NCBI GenBank assembly: GCA_008360955.1
Contig: LUCM01004796.1
Location: 16,211 to 80,210 of the forward strand
Length of the DNA: 64,000 bases
Source of the DNA: Fasciolopsis buskii
Lineage: Eukaryota > Platyhelminthes > Trematoda > Plagiorchiida > Fasciolidae
Reading direction: 5' to 3'
This document shows positions 13,620-24,184 of this stretch, in pieces (position 1 is the stretch's first letter; each line of letters opens with the position of its first letter). Made by a program: the position numbers and the translations under genes. The notes beneath the pieces were generated by a model. The model saw nothing but the letters and a program-made list of their open reading frames with translations. It did not search any database and had not been told where the DNA came from.

Positions 13620-14735
13620 GTATGGGGAAATGACGTGTATTATTTATCAAATACAATTACACAAAGGTATGATAATCGCGTTGCGCAGTACCGCAGCTTC
13701 ATTCAGCTCCTGGAGGCTTGCTCTTTTCCTTGGATTTAGTTGCAGCGACTTCTGAAAACGGAGAGTAGTTGACAAAAGTTTAGTGAGCAAATAGTTGAAC
13801 ATAGAACGGTGCATTTATGTTATAGTGGGTTTTGATATCGGGGCATTCCCTACCTCGTCCAAAAGAAAGCCCATGTTGCATTCCCCCACGTTTCCGTCAT
13901 CTAGGGTTTTGGCAATGCACCTCGATGCTATCAACAACAAACCAACTCTAAGGCTATTGACTTTATCTGAGTGGGTAAATTGATCTTCGGTAAACCTTGG
14001 GTTAGTCTGATGTGCCGTCATGTATAATTCTTTGCCGGGACTTTCCTTTTTCTCATGAGAAGAACTTAGTCACTAGTTCCTTTTTCCTCCCTGTTCCTTG
14101 GGGTTATGTTACGTTTGTACTGGTGTGTTCCACGAGACTGGCATGCCGAAGTATGTGGCTGTTAGCGTTTTCAAATGTTTAATTTTGTCGCATGCTTATT
14201 GTGACTGGCTTCTTGGCACCTAAACATCAGCCAGTTCACCTACTGAGCATAATGTCGGGTTAGCTTATCGCGTCTAAATTTGTTCGGAGAAATCGTAGTA
14301 GAGAGGTCGCGCTGCCGCAGTGTCTGCACTTCTTTGTTAGTGTAGGATAGATAACTCCTGTATGAGCGTCAAGAAAGGGAGCCTCCGGCATCGTCCCAGT
14401 CACGCAAAAAATGGTGGTTTTGAGAGCCAGAAGTGTCTTCCCGCTGTGGGGGTAGGACTTCGCCTACGGTTAGTGTTTGGGGTTCTATCTCTGTGAGTGA
14501 CAGAAGTTAGAACCCTCGAAGCAACTGGACTGCTCCTCTGCATGATGAATGTCTCAGAAGTCCAAGAACGAAGTCCACTAGATTCGCGTTCCCTAATGTC
14601 CTGCGTTTCTAACCCAAAGCTAACTTCGGACCGATTGCAGTTCTTTGTGTTGTGGTTGGTTGGTTGACGTTATCTTGCAGTCTGCGACCCATCTGGCCAG
14701 CTATTTGCGTTCTTCGTTAGTTGTCAAAGGCGCAA
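13620..14735. other. No recognisable gene
   Basis: Spacer between RPS2 and a LINE fragment. Short open frames only. The last 300 bases may be the decayed part of the LINE just upstream of RT motif A, but I could not match them. Confidence 0.5.
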
Positions 14736-14739
14736 CACT

Positions 14740-15235
14740 TCTGGTTCCTCTCTACCTCGGGGGCTTCGACTGCGTCAACAGTTGACTGTGTTCACTGTAC
14801 GGCGCTCTCCACCGGAATGTTATGCCAGAGGATTTCGCATACTTCGGAAGTGCGAATCTATACGTTGAACTGAAGAGGTGTTGGACGAGGGTGTCTCGCC
14901 TCTCCATTCCTGTTTAACTTCAACGAGGTAATGGGCGTTCGTTTAGGAAGCATTCAGGATTCAGGCGTCAAGCTGTTCAGTGAGGAAAAGCTCTCTGACC
15001 CGGATTATGCACACCACCTGGTGTTTCTTCGAATCTACGGAACATGAGCAGCGTGCAGTGGTCAAACTGGCAAGAGCTTTGGCTCCATTCGGCATGTGCT
15101 TTGCACCTTCGAAGCGTGAGGTGCTACAACAGCCATGGACAACAGTGGTGCCGAACTTTGTACTGGATGAAGAGGAACTAGGAATTGTTCTTAGTTACCT
15201 CGGTAGCTGGGACAGTATAGTAGCACGACAATAGA
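14740..15235 (+). mobile_element. RTE-like LINE reverse transcriptase fragment
   Basis: Partial LINE RT in several frames. Motif A is seen as LYLGGFDCVN (for ...DF..AFDSVN) at about 14752-14780. The GVRQGCPLSPFLFNF block appears as RGCLASPFLFNF at 14893-14927. The catalytic box YADD is mutated to YAHH at 15006-15017. Downstream FESTEHEQRAVVKLARAL, PFGMCFAPSKREVL and LSYLGS read well in one frame up to about 15207. The FAPSK and YLGS blocks are typical of flatworm RTE-type LINEs. The fragment stops at the start of the Penelope-like element, which may have inserted into it. Confidence 0.78.
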
Positions 15236-15263
15236 GGTAGGGGCAGTCATTTCTAGACATAGT

Positions 15264-16185
15264 GTGCGAGATACATTTCATCTCACAGAAACCATTAAGA
15301 GCCTACGTCTTGAGGGGAAGCAGATGTTATCACTGAATGTAGTTTCTCTGTTTACGAATGTTCCGATTAGCGAAACTATTAGTTACATTTGCGAGTACAT
15401 TCAGGATAACAACATCTCCATAGGGATCCCATTGGATGAACTGAAACAGCTACTCTTTTTGTGCACCAAAAATGTTCAATTTCAATTCAATGGTGAAATA
15501 TACCGGCAAAAGGACGGAGTGGCAATGGGGTCTCCTCTGGGACCATTGTTTGCTGATATCTTTATGTCCAAACTGGAGAATAATGAACTGCGCTCACCAA
15601 TCAGGCACTGTACCGTTTGCAAACGTTATGTTGATGATATACTATGTGTTGTAGAGCAACATGCAGACGTAAACTACATGTTACACACGTTTAACAGTGT
15701 CCATCCAAACGTACATTTTACACTAGAAAAAGAAGCAGACCATAGTTTAGCATACTTGGGTTTGTACATAAGGCGACGGCAGGACGGATCTGCACAACTA
15801 TCAGTCTATAGAAAGGCAACATGGAACGGACAGTACATACATTTTCACAGCTTTGTGCCGTTACAAGCGAAGAGGAACCTAATATGCTGTTTAGTTGATA
15901 GAGCAAGAAGAATATGTACGGACGACACAATTGAAGGTGAACTTCGTTTCCTGCGGAGCGTATTCGTACAAAATGGATACCCCGAAAGATTCATAAATAA
16001 AACTATGGTAAAACACGAAGTAAGACAAAAAGCAATAGGACCAGTAAGGAAACCCGTATACGTTCGTTTGCCTTTCAAAGGTGACACCGAAGCGGAAATT
16101 ATCCAACGGAGACTGTCAAGTTCAATCAGTGGAACATTCTTTGCTGCACAATTAAAAACTATTCACATCCAAACCGATCATGTGT
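15264..16185 (+). pseudogene. Penelope-like reverse transcriptase domain
   Basis: An uninterrupted RT reading of about 305 codons. Motif A is LSLNVVSLFTNVP; in active elements the residue before VVSLFTNVP is Asp, here Asn (codon AAT, 15336-15338, residue 25). Motif B is KDGVAMGSPLGPLFADIFM, motif C is RYVDDIL with both Asp intact (residues 124-125), and motif D/E is LAYLGLYIRRRQDG. The YRKATWNGQYIHFHS block and the KRNLI...RA..IC linker are typical of PLEs between RT and endonuclease. Loss of the motif A aspartate should abolish polymerisation even though the frame is well preserved. After about 16180 this frame is out of register. Confidence 0.93.
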
Positions 16186-16503
16186 TTCCAGCTAAAGGAC
16201 AGACTGCCAGATTCTGCAGCCTCATTCTGTGTGTATTCATTCACCTGCTCCTGTGGGACCAGGTATATTGGCCGCACGACCAGGCGTCTGTCCGATCGCG
16301 TTCGAGAACACCTCCCGGCTTGGTTGAGCACAGGAACAATTAAGGCAATCACTAGCGCGGTGTGTTCACACCTTGTCGAGTCAAACCACTCAGTGAATGT
16401 GACAAGTGCTTTTCGCACCATCTACAAAGTTAGGAGCGGACAATCAAGAACTGTCAAGTGTCGCATCTTGAACAGCCGAAGCCGTATCTATCCGTTTATG
16501 TAA
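16180..16503 (+). pseudogene. GIY-YIG endonuclease domain of the Penelope-like element
   Basis: In the frame next to the RT, the residues VYSFTCSCGTRYIGRTTRRL, followed by a SDRVREH segment, match the PLE GIY-YIG domain: the VY...C-x-CG...YIG core, the catalytic Arg in the R-L-x-x-R-x-x-EH helix, and a later SAVCSHLVESNHSVN segment holding the conserved H-x5-H-like region. The domain nicks target DNA during insertion. It ends with a TAA after YPFM. A one-base frameshift near 16180 separates it from the RT, so no fused protein is made. Confidence 0.9.
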
Positions 16504-17815
16504 CCCCTCTCTATGCGCTCAGAAACAATTCGTCCAGACTCTTAAACTTCCCTGGCCCACTTGTCATTATCCAACAAGTGGTCTACAACCTGATCGTGTG
16601 ACAAATTGACCAATTACACATACACACAGACGCATTCTTAGAGTTGTGAACTGATGTGAATGCAAACCGACAATTCCCTTGAACCATCTCCAGACCATAT
16701 TTAATGTTATGTATTGGCATGAATACGAATAACTGAAAACGAGCTTGTTCGCCACGTTGTGTTGTACTGCAGGATTATTTTGCTTTCCCGACTGTGTCGG
16801 TCCACTGCCTGTTTCCCTTGGATATTCACTCTTATAGAGACACGTGACTCTGGGAAAAAGGCAGCGGTCAGTGAGGCTTGACTTGCTTTTTAACTCTCAA
16901 CGTTGATGACGACGATGGCTCAGCAACGTGAACGTTGAGGGTAAGTTTACGAAGGTTGTTGATATTTGGACGCCGCCATCATCGTGCCGTTGGTAGAACA
17001 TGACTGGCAGATTTTCCCACTAACTCGGATCAGGCGTAAGCTAGCGGGGCGTAGTGTTCAGTATTCGGAAGAGACCGAATCCCAATTAGCTGAGGTTATT
17101 GGAACATTTTTTCGCCCATGCTACGGAACACCTGCCTCCTTTTTAAACTTATGGGAGCCAGGTAATAGTTGAAAGATGGAACGAAGCAGCCAGTCGGTGG
17201 CAGCGAAACGTGAGAAACTTATCCAGTGTATTTCCAGTCCGATTACGCGTTTGGGATCCACGAGATTCCCTAGACGATGGTTGGAGATGTATGATTCGAC
17301 TGAAGCCAGTAGGGTTCTTCCATTCTTGGTCCTCCTTGGTCTACCTAGTTCTTAAACTCTACTTCACAACCCGTCTTCTACTATCTTCCGTTTCTTTTTT
17401 GTCGCTAATGGATGATGCTTTGAGATGGCGGCCAAAAACTAGCACTTTGGTGCAATCCAAATAGTCGAAGTAAATCAACTGCAAGTGACGTGGTCCGGGG
17501 GCCGCAGCTAAATGGTTCGAGCTGCTAAACAATCCGCGTCATCCCTAGATGTTGGATATCTGATAAACGGGTTGTGTGAATTGGGCTTTTACCGTACAGT
17601 AGTTATAGATGGAGTTAGTGAGGGACGACATCCCCATCGAATCCAGAAATTAGGATCGACGATATCCTTATTCGCCTGGGAACGCAATGACATTTCACTA
17701 TAACTAAACGGAGAATGTTTAAAAAGGGAAAATTAATAAACTGAAATACCGGCTTGTGTTCTTTTTGGTTTCGTCGTACCCTTTTGCATTTGTCTGTTCA
17801 AACCTTCATGTATTT
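16504..17815. other. 3' flank of the Penelope-like element
   Basis: The first few hundred bases probably include the 3' UTR of the element. The inverted repeat at 16896-16939 is the only structured feature I noted. Open frames at 16966-17172 and 17512-17703 show no motif. Confidence 0.5.
16896..16939. repeat. 9-bp perfect inverted repeat
   Basis: CTCAACGTT at 16896-16904 is the exact reverse complement of AACGTTGAG at 16931-16939, leaving a 26-base loop. It lies about 400 bases past the Penelope endonuclease stop. It could be a hairpin near the element's 3' end or chance; each arm contains the palindrome AACGTT. Confidence 0.5.
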
Positions 17816-17819
17816 CACA

Positions 17820-18120
17820 GGGTGCGAGTTCTGTAGATAGCGCATTACACTACTCGGTCCGCAGCCGTGTCTGTCAGTGTCTCCACTCAACGAAAACGCT
17901 CACCTTTTGGACTCTAACCAGGAAAGGGGAGGTCCCAACCGCAGCAAAACCAAAGCTGGCTTCACACCTCAATGTCAAATCATGGCCTGACCACCACGTC
18001 GCTTCTTCCAGCCTTACCGAGGACGCACAGAAAGCACGAAGAGACAGACGATGGACGGACGCAATGTGTCCGAGGAAACGGAGGCAGTGTAGAACGATTA
18101 TTCCAGTCATAAGCTTCATG
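17820..18120 (-). mobile_element. 3' end of an RTE-like LINE ORF
   Basis: The minus strand reads LRFLGHIA...HRLSLRAFCAS, RLEEATWWSGHDLTLR, ASFGFAAVG, then TDTAADRVV. This matches the C-terminal tail of flatworm RTE-like LINE proteins (RLRWLGH...R.P.RAL....GWKKRRGGQ..TW...MK...G.ASVG...W.ETL.D.A..R..W). It is the same tail as that of the + strand copies at 28.4-28.7 and 30.6-30.9 kb, here inverted. The RT part is missing. Confidence 0.7.
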
Positions 18121-18124
18121 GATC

Positions 18125-21100
18125 CCGACGGATGGCCAGTGATGTGGAGATGAGGAATAGAAGTGGCACGTGTCGTGAACTACAAATCGTTCCTTTTTCC
18201 TTCTTATCGCTCATTGTTTTCATCCTTTCAAGATTCCGATTGCATGCTATCTGTATTCAGATTTGGACAGAATATCACGTCGGAATTAGGGCGCGAATCC
18301 GAGACGAACCCCACAGCCACTACACTACTCGGACTGATTCCCAACGGTTCATGGAACATCGGCGTTACATATACCGCACATCCATCGCTGAATTTTGCAG
18401 GCCACGGATCTGATGTAGGAGCTTGAAGCCAGAGTCTAAGAACGTCGGACTGCAGTTTAAGAGCAACCAAGCGTCAGTTAGATTAGTCAGTTCGTGTTAG
18501 GTAGTTTGACCAATTGGCCGGTGGATCTCACCTTTGGTGAATAATCCGAACAGACTTTCCCCAGTAATGCGAGCCCTGACTAATGCACTTAGATAAACCA
18601 GTTTGCTTTTCCATATGTGCATATGAAAATGTTGGTTATTACAAGCGACTCGCTTTTTAACATCAGGATAGCACGAAGTGTTTTTTAGTTATTTAGACAG
18701 ATGATACTTCGGTTTGAGCTCGCTTTTCTTTGCGCCCAGCACGTGATTGCGCCACGGAAACGCCCTCGATGTTATTTCGAAGTTCACTCGGGTCCTGAGT
18801 ATTCCACTCTGGTAATACACTAAAAACTGACTGGAACTGAAGTCATCGATTACCGTCCGGAATCAGCTGCGGAGGGCGGTTTTCGTGTTGACACGATCAC
18901 AGACTGGACGCGGGTACAATCGGTCCCAAGCCAAAGCATGATCTAAACCCACAGTTGTGGGCCGGAATGATTGACAGCCTTCGAATGTCTCACCAGCGGC
19001 AGTGTAGTCATTCTGAATGCAAAGCTGTGGTTGCGAAGGACAGCCCGAGGTGGACCAATGCAGTTGGTACCGTGAGGCAGCAACCAAAACCAGAACAATT
19101 TTGTGCAAGGTTAATGGTTGCAAGACACTTGAACTGAATTATCTGGTGTCGGGAGGTAGCGGCACACCCCAGCACCCAAGGGGCTCTGCTGATTTATCTT
19201 TCAGGATCACTTAATTTTTTTTATTTTGCTTGCTGCTTTGTTATTGTCAACCTGTCAAAAGTAGATGAAAGTCCGCTCAAAAATTATTTGGAGTTGATAG
19301 GAATAACACTTATAACACTTACAGATGTAGTGTCGAGTTACAAAACCGCTTGCCCTTGTCAGAAGTACAATACAACTAAATCACCAATAAGCGAAATTCT
19401 GGCTAAGCAGCATCACAACACAATCTGCGAATTACGGGGTTCTCATCGTTATAGGAACTGATTGGAGGGTGGAGTTGGTTCGACTTATTCACTTACAAAT
19501 TAGGCGGCAATGACAAGACTAAGCTGAAATATGGAAGCAACCTATTTCAGTTTATTTGGTCTCTAAAATATTTTATGCTAGACTTCGATCTATATGCGTA
19601 ATGTTATTATGTATCAGCTTTGTGGAAGAAGACTTCCACTCTCCAGAAGACATCGGTGTCCACAGGTGATATCAAAAGCCTGGTAGAATTGTGCATGGAA
19701 ACATCTAAAGCTTGAAACAAAGTGCAGACGGATTCGAGGGATGGCCTTTGGGGTCGTTGTTGTCAGTTCTGCTTGCTGATCCAACCATGAAATAGTCAAA
19801 AATACGCCACTCGCGCTTGTGATAGGGTACGTATAAGCGTTCCCAGTGTTAGAAAAAGCAAAATTGGACCGATTGCGTCAGCGCTTGGGCACGTTGGCTC
19901 CCGGGCGCGTTAGCACCCAGCTAGACACTCAACAAAGAGCTAAAGGATGACTACGCTACCGTCCTTCATTGTACTTATGAGTCAGCAGAGATACTTGGTT
20001 TCAAAAGCAACCACCCAACCTGCTATCTAAAAAGCTGTTTACGTACTCTGTTCCATTGGGGTGACACGTGCATAGTACCCACAGAAACAAAAGCAATCTG
20101 GGTTGTTTCAGTCATTCGCGACTACCGCCTGGAATGGTAAAAAAAGAACAATTACCAACAACGAGTCCGCATCCTACTTCCATGCATACCGAGAGTATCC
20201 GAAGCGGTCGAACGCATCTCAAAGCCACGAAATCAAAATGGTCCGCAGATCGATCGGCACCTTGATATGCGTTCCGTTCAACGGATAAGGTCGTGTCAAC
20301 GAGCACGGTCGACCAGATGTGGATTGCGTCATTCGATCCTCGCTTGTGATGAACAGTTTGTCGGGGATACAGGCGAGAAATTACACACACACACACAGGC
20401 ACCCTTGTCTTATGGTTCGCGAACCCACCGCAGGTATAGAGCTATCGTGATCAAAACGGCCGTGTGATCAACGTAAATAGCGTAAGAGTAGGAACCTGGC
20501 AAACAGAAGAGGAAAGCATGGGGTTCTCGAGACTCTCCACTTGAACAATTCGTCCAGGCGGCACGTCGAGATCGATAAAAATCGCGCTATCTTAGCAAGA
20601 CCCACGAGGCAACCTGAAAATGCAGACAGACAGACAATGCACCAAAGCCAGCAGAATCGGGGACCTCATTCAATCAGTTATTCACGTTTGACAATGAGCT
20701 TCAATTTGGGTCGAAACTTTACAATGAACCTGATTTATGCCTTCTGATCTTGCTAGTGAGTACATATGAATATATGTGCATATATCAGCACAAGTCCTTT
20801 GACAGATTTGGGACCATCAGGACCATGGTTAGGAATGGGAAGACCAAGGAGGGGGGGATAGAAACTAGTTCGACACACCTGCAAATCATTGGCTGTCCAC
20901 CACATTCCGTAGATTGCACAAGACAAATGTACCACTAAAGCCAAAGTTCTCTATAAGAGGCTCAGCCTACTGGGCCACGAACCGTTAGGCTGTAGAGACA
21001 CCGGAACATATGAGGAAGCCAGTAAATAACAGCAGCCGGAAAGGTTCATTCTCCTTTGGGATTGTCATAATCTAAGAACCGTCGATAGACAGGGAACCCT

Positions 21101-23475
21101 AATTCAGACGCCTTCCGTTGATATACATTGTTAAACTAAACGGAAGTTGATTGATGAGGGTACACCTATTGCCATCCTAGTTATAAAGTTGAAAAAATTG
21201 ATTCTCAAACTCATTGACCATGCACTTTCCTTAAAGTGAGTAGTGCTGTGGACAAAGTGGTGGGATAGGAATGAGATCACTACTTAGACCCTTTCAGTCG
21301 AAATATTTGGTGAAATTTGAACATAATTCGTTACGCAACTAGTTCAGGAGCCTTAACTTGTTCGTACAGTCCGTGGACGTTCTCTTCATGGTTGTAATTC
21401 ACCAACATGTCCCGGTGACACTCGTCTGATAACAAACGGTTCACTACGAGAGTAGAAAGCGATAATGTTTTCTAAATGTGGAAGTATGTGGAATGAAGAA
21501 TAACTATACAAAAAGCAGTGTGTTTCGTGAACTTACTCGGTCGCTCCCGTACACTTCAGATTTATCCATTGATACGAAAGAACCTAATGAACTTCCTCCT
21601 TACACAGATGGGAGAGCGCTGACCAGGTCTTGAACCATACACAGTGCCGAGAAATGTCCCCTTCAGGTGTTTACCTCATGATATAACCCCTAACTTACCT
21701 ACTTCCATGTTTTTATTACAGTGGAATGCCGTATAAGCGGTGAACCCCACGACCAGAAAAAATGAAAAGGAAATGTGGGGAACGTTCACATAAGAGCCAG
21801 TTTATTGGCTCTACAAATGTACAGGGATAGATTGTAAGTGAATAAAAAACTGAATTCCTGGAAAGAAATTGAAAGTGCGACCTCTAGTACTATGGACTTG
21901 TTAAGGTTGACCGGCTGCCCTTGTGTCGGATGAGCGGGAAAAGGTTCCAGTCAGAAGAAGTGCCGAAGGGAGTTCCAAATCGCTAAAAATAAAACAGTAC
22001 CGGCGGGAAAGGGATAACGAAGTAATCGCCCAGTGATGAGATAGCGATTGCGAAGTGGATTTTGGGAAAGGTTCGTCGATCCGTCTGATGGTGTGCCGTT
22101 GAATACGCAACTGCAGTTTTAACATATGCAGCGGATTTGAGTTTAATCTAGCAGGTCAGTTGGAGTGGGAAAAGCATCTGGCGCAAAACAAAATTTTACG
22201 CACAGTGCGAGAAGCAAGCTTAGATATGGACTGACAACATAATGGAAAATTAATAAGTGAACTGAGGAAAACAACGGTTTTTGAAACACAATTCAGTCGA
22301 GTGTGTGCGGCGGGGAATGCGATGAAAATGATAGTAGTGCCCTTGGCACCATGGAAAAGAAATCCAATGGAGGGTAAAGAGAAAAAACGCATTTGAGCCG
22401 AATTTTGCGCGCAATGGCTCATCCAAGTCCCTCTCCTGTATCGTCTGTCGTCCAATGAGTCTGCCGTTTCTCTGCAGGATTTTCACCGTCTAACATCTCA
22501 GACCGAACTATGGGGCTGTCTCAGGGAGCCCATTCGGAACCCCAGGTCAGAAGATTTGATATTTAAGGCAAAAGAATGAAATACGAGGTTCACAAACCTC
22601 AGGAAGTCAATGTTCAATAGTCTACTTACGAATTTTGCAAATTTTAGGTCAGAGGGATAATAATCCCGGAAGGTTACAGTAGATTTATGACCATGCCTCA
22701 ATGCCACCAGCAGGATTTTATGGCATTTCATATTAAGAACGCTTAACGGGCAAAACTCGCCACATCAACAACACTACTACTGCTTGTCCGGCGTCGCTCA
22801 TTTAGTGAATATGACCCCAGATTTCATGACTAAATATCAAAATGGCAACCCTTCCCCTGTCGGCAGTTTGGGGACAAACCGGTTAATATGCATCTCCGCT
22901 CTTTATGTGTCTCAAATTCTCGCCTACGATTAGGTGCGATAACGCTTTCCAAATGGAAGCTATTAATGGTGCTATTTTTCCGTAGGTACCTTCTCAGCAC
23001 CTACAAGTATTCTTCACTTTCCACTATTGGACTCAACATCACATACTGTTTGCCATCGGCCCATATTTCTCCCAATATATAAACACGCTGCCCTTCAGCA
23101 CTTACAGTTGGCAACACCAATATTGTACAGCTTCTATTTGGGTCGTCCTCCGTCTCGTTTTCTCAAAGTAAACTGCAGCTGGTCCTCCCGTATAGGCCAG
23201 TTCTACAGTTCGGTAGGATTTTTGGGCTGAACGATTCGAACGGAATCGATCATGAAGCTGATTGATCGTATGGGACTACAGGCTTCATGAAAAGGATTTA
23301 ACATGGTGGGAGTGAAGAACTGCTCTCAAGATAATCGAACGGATAATGGTTAGTGCGCAGTTGCTCAAGCACCTTACGAGTTATCAGATCACTTATCCGT
23401 AACATGCTTCTAGTGTTTGTGAGCTATGCTTCGCCGCTTCATTCATAGATCGTGAAATTTGGCGCCTGCCACAGC
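18125..23475. other. No recognisable gene
   Basis: About 5.3 kb without an identifiable gene. There are many frames of 60-100 codons on both strands with no motif. An (AC)7 microsatellite lies at 20383-20396. The open frame at 18163-18426 on + (87 codons) is the least interrupted but has no recognisable domain. Confidence 0.55.
20383..20396. repeat. (AC)7 microsatellite
   Basis: Seven perfect AC units. Confidence 0.9.
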
Positions 23476-23479
23476 CAAT

Positions 23480-24180
23480 GGACACTCCACGGACGTCCCT
23501 TTCGTTGGTCTCGTGAGGTGCTCGATGAGTTGCCTCGTCTGCAGGGTCTCGAAAAACTCAGTCCTTGGAGTCAATGGGCGATTCCTTCGTTGGATTTAGG
23601 GGTACTTTATTGAGAGCACCTACTGTGGGAGTTTCGCACCCCTGATCCGACGGTTATTCAGTCACTAATACTGTTCCGCAGGGACAAATTTTGGTTTCTC
23701 TATTACCTTTGGTCCACATAGGCCACTTGTCTCAGTCATCCTGGCTAACTTACGCAAATGACCAGAAACGGTGACTGGTTATCAGGTATCCTAGGAACCA
23801 GTAGGTCCTTCAGGAAGGTCTCTAAGCTGACGCAGTGGGCTCTGTCACCCCTACTGACCAATATATCCTAAGGTGCCCAAATCAAGATGAGGCGCAAACA
23901 TGTTGCCGCTAGCTACAAAATCGCTGGAGTTTGTTTGCATACTTTCTCGTCTGAACGTGACGTTGACGATTGCTGCATACAGGAGGGTTGAAGAGAAAAC
24001 CAATCTCATGACGTAGGAAGAAACGCGTACGAGCCCATTCCTCGTTCACCTAATATGAAATCCGGATTGCTCTATTCTTCACACGTCCGTCAGGCTGGTT
24101 TTTTGTATGGACATTCGTCGACATGAAGAAGTTGAAAGGGATGTAAGTTTGTCACATGGATCGATGGATTTCGCTACAGT
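23480..24180 (+). mobile_element. CR1/Jockey-like LINE reverse transcriptase fragment
   Basis: A degenerate RT in several frames. A VLGVNGRFLRWI segment near 23555-23600 matches the K-L...LG..G..L.WI block before motif B. The SGVPQGSVLGPLLFL..IND block appears as TVPQGQILVSLLPLVHIGHL near 23667-23735. The YADD box appears as YAND at 23751-23762. Later residues such as LTQWAL match the Q.WA..W.L.....KC block. Short frames and stops show the copy is dead. Confidence 0.66.
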
Positions 24181-24184
24181 AGCT

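Larger units (their letters stand above)
15240..16503 (+). mobile_element. 5'-truncated Penelope-like retroelement
   Basis: Penelope-like elements (PLEs) encode an RT related to telomerase RT fused to a C-terminal GIY-YIG endonuclease. Both parts are here, in order, offset by one frameshift near 16175-16185. The N-terminal part of the ORF upstream of RT motif A is missing, so the copy is 5' truncated. It directly follows a LINE fragment whose reading fades about 40 bases upstream. Long terminal pLTRs were not recognised, and no hammerhead ribozyme core (CTGANGA ... GAAA), often found in PLE pLTRs, was seen nearby. Confidence 0.93.

Noticed and set aside
13345..13755. 136-codon frame overlapping the RPS2 3' exon
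   Set aside because: It is a shadow of RPS2 coding sequence and its 3' flank in another frame.
16504..17000. Hammerhead ribozyme of the Penelope-like element
   Set aside because: No CTGANGA core with a following GAAA was found on either strand. CTGATGTG near 16653 lacks the required A. CTGATGA matches elsewhere in the window lack a GAAA partner.
20520..20570. A second Penelope 3' end, from the shared string AACAATTCGTCCAG with 16527-16540
   Set aside because: The match is only 14 bases and the flanking sequences are unrelated.
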